From positions 1 through 64,000 of the forward strand of contig JACPCV010000003.1 in the NCBI GenBank assembly GCA_016184345.1: 64,000 nt of DNA, given 5' to 3'. This DNA comes from Candidatus Woesearchaeota archaeon (GTDB lineage: Archaea; Nanobdellota; Nanobdellia; Woesearchaeales; UBA10216). Both the position numbers and the translations under genes were made by a program. Position 1 is the stretch's first letter; each line of letters opens with the position of its first letter. Shown here piece by piece: positions 62,757-64,000 of this stretch. The notes under the pieces are model-generated. The model did no database searches, was not told the origin of the DNA, and worked only from the letters and a program-made list of their open reading frames with translations.

Positions 62757-64000
62757 TTAGGCTACCTTGGCATTCCTCAAAAAGTTAAGGTCGTGGCTGA
62801 ACAGCTCCCTGATGTCATTCAGGCCGAGCTTGAACATCGCCACCCTATCTATGCCTATCCCCCATGCTATTACAGGGATATGGCTTCCTGTGAGTGGCTT
62901 GACCATTTCAGGCCTGAATATGCCTGCTCCTCCAAGTTCCATCCATCCAAGCTCAGGGTGCTTTGCATAGAGGGATGCTGAGGGCTCTGTGAATGGGAAG
63001 TATGATGGGACAACCTTGACTTTATCGGTGTTGCAGAATTCCTTTGCAAAAAGCTTGAGCAGGCCAATGAGGTGCCTCAGGTTTAGCTTTTCCTCAACAA
63101 CTATGCCTTCAACCTGGTTGAAGTCCGCGAGGTGCTTTGCGTCTATCACGTCATAGCGGAAGCACCGGCCTATTGCAAAGTATTTTCCTGGGATTTTCAG
63201 GTCTTTTGAGGCAAGCTTCCTGCTGCTGCATGCAGTTGTCTGGCTTCTCATTATCAGCCGTGAGGTTTTCTCCTCGCTGAACTCGTATCTCCATCCCTTG
63301 CTCCCTGTTCCGAAGCCGTTCTCGTGGGCTGCTTTTACTTTTTTCACCAGCTGCTGCGGCAAGTCTGTCGCGAATTTCGGCTCCTTGATGTAGTAAACGT
63401 CATGAATGTCCCTTGCCGAGTGGAACTGCGGCATGAACAACGCATCCATGTTCCAGAACTCGCTCTCCACAATTGGACCGGTCATTTCCTCAAAGCCCAT
63501 TGAAACGAACTTTCCCCTGACCTCTTCAAGGAATTCCCTGTATGGCTGCAGCTTCCCGAAGAAAACCCTTGGCGCAGGGGCAGTGAGGTCATAGCTCCTG
63601 AACTGGGCTTCCTTCCATTTTCCGGTAGCGAGCATTTCCGGGGTGAGCCTGTCAACAGTTTCTTTTGCAGTTGCTGCTGCCTTGAGAACCGCCTTTCCTG
63701 TTTCTGTAAGCGTTGCAGTACGGCTTTTTACGATTTCCTCAGCCAGGATGTCCTTCCTTGTTCTCAGGCCTGCAACAATCTGTTTCTCTTCTTCAGAGAG
63801 TTCCTTGGCTTTAATGGGGAATTTTTTGCCAGAAAGGAACTTTTGCGTTTTCAGCCCTGACTTTGCAAGCTCTTTGCCTTGTTCTGAGAGCCTGAATGCC
63901 TTTTCGCCCGGGCCGGTTACGGGCTCAATCGCCTTTAGCCGCATCAAAACTCCGATGCTTGCACCAGCCTCGTCATCGTCCAGGCCTGCTGTTTTTTTGA
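62757..64000 (-). CDS. pheS: phenylalanine--tRNA ligase alpha subunit, 5' end beyond window
   Basis: GFEEMTGPIVESEFWNMDALFMPQFHSARDIHDVYYI; frame stays open upstream of 63947 (KKTAGLDDDEAGASIGVLMRLKAIE). Confidence 0.95.
   Translation of the reverse strand, partial: KKTAGLDDDEAGASIGVLMRLKAIEPVTGPGEKAFRLSEQGKELAKSGLKTQKFLSGKKFPIKAKELSEEEKQIVAGLRTRKDILAEEIVKSRTATLTETGKAVLKAAATAKETVDRLTPEMLATGKWKEAQFRSYDLTAPAPRVFFGKLQPYREFLEEVRGKFVSMGFEEMTGPIVESEFWNMDALFMPQFHSARDIHDVYYIKEPKFATDLPQQLVKKVKAAHENGFGTGSKGWRYEFSEEKTSRLIMRSQTTACSSRKLASKDLKIPGKYFAIGRCFRYDVIDAKHLADFNQVEGIVVEEKLNLRHLIGLLKLFAKEFCNTDKVKVVPSYFPFTEPSASLYAKHPELGWMELGGAGIFRPEMVKPLTGSHIPVIAWGIGIDRVAMFKLGLNDIRELFSHDLNFLRNAKVA

Overview
This 64 kb window is archaeal chromosome, DPANN-like by gene content and intergenic style (inference, no taxonomic test done). 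It carries: a truncated Bro-N gene; a MoxR/DUF58/von Willebrand-A cluster; two AbrB-PhoU regulators; a membrane beta-propeller protein; two toxin-antitoxin pairs; an 11-gene co-directional cluster of short membrane-anchored proteins (about 15.1-23.5 kb); RPA-like, RadA and RadB genes; a complete A/V-type ATPase operon (H-I-K-E-C-F-A-B-D); Sec61-beta and NAC; an AAA/DUF4143 ATPase; the full L3-to-L15/SecY ribosomal superoperon; and convergent PheT/PheS. No tRNA, rRNA or CRISPR was seen. Two observations stand out. (1) A family of two-armed palindromic elements of about 50 nt keeps asymmetric bulges and shows compensatory base changes. At least six copies occur on the chromosome, one of them inside the C-terminal coding sequence of ribosomal protein uL18. 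They are accompanied by related multi-arm cloverleaf elements and TTGACC...GGTCAA hairpins that sit on stop or start codons of operon genes. (2) In the 11-gene cluster nearly every protein starts with a short basic [KR][KR]G segment followed by one hydrophobic helix (class III/prepilin-like), suggesting an uncharacterised cell-surface or envelope machine. All of this was read by eye; no searches or folding programs were run.
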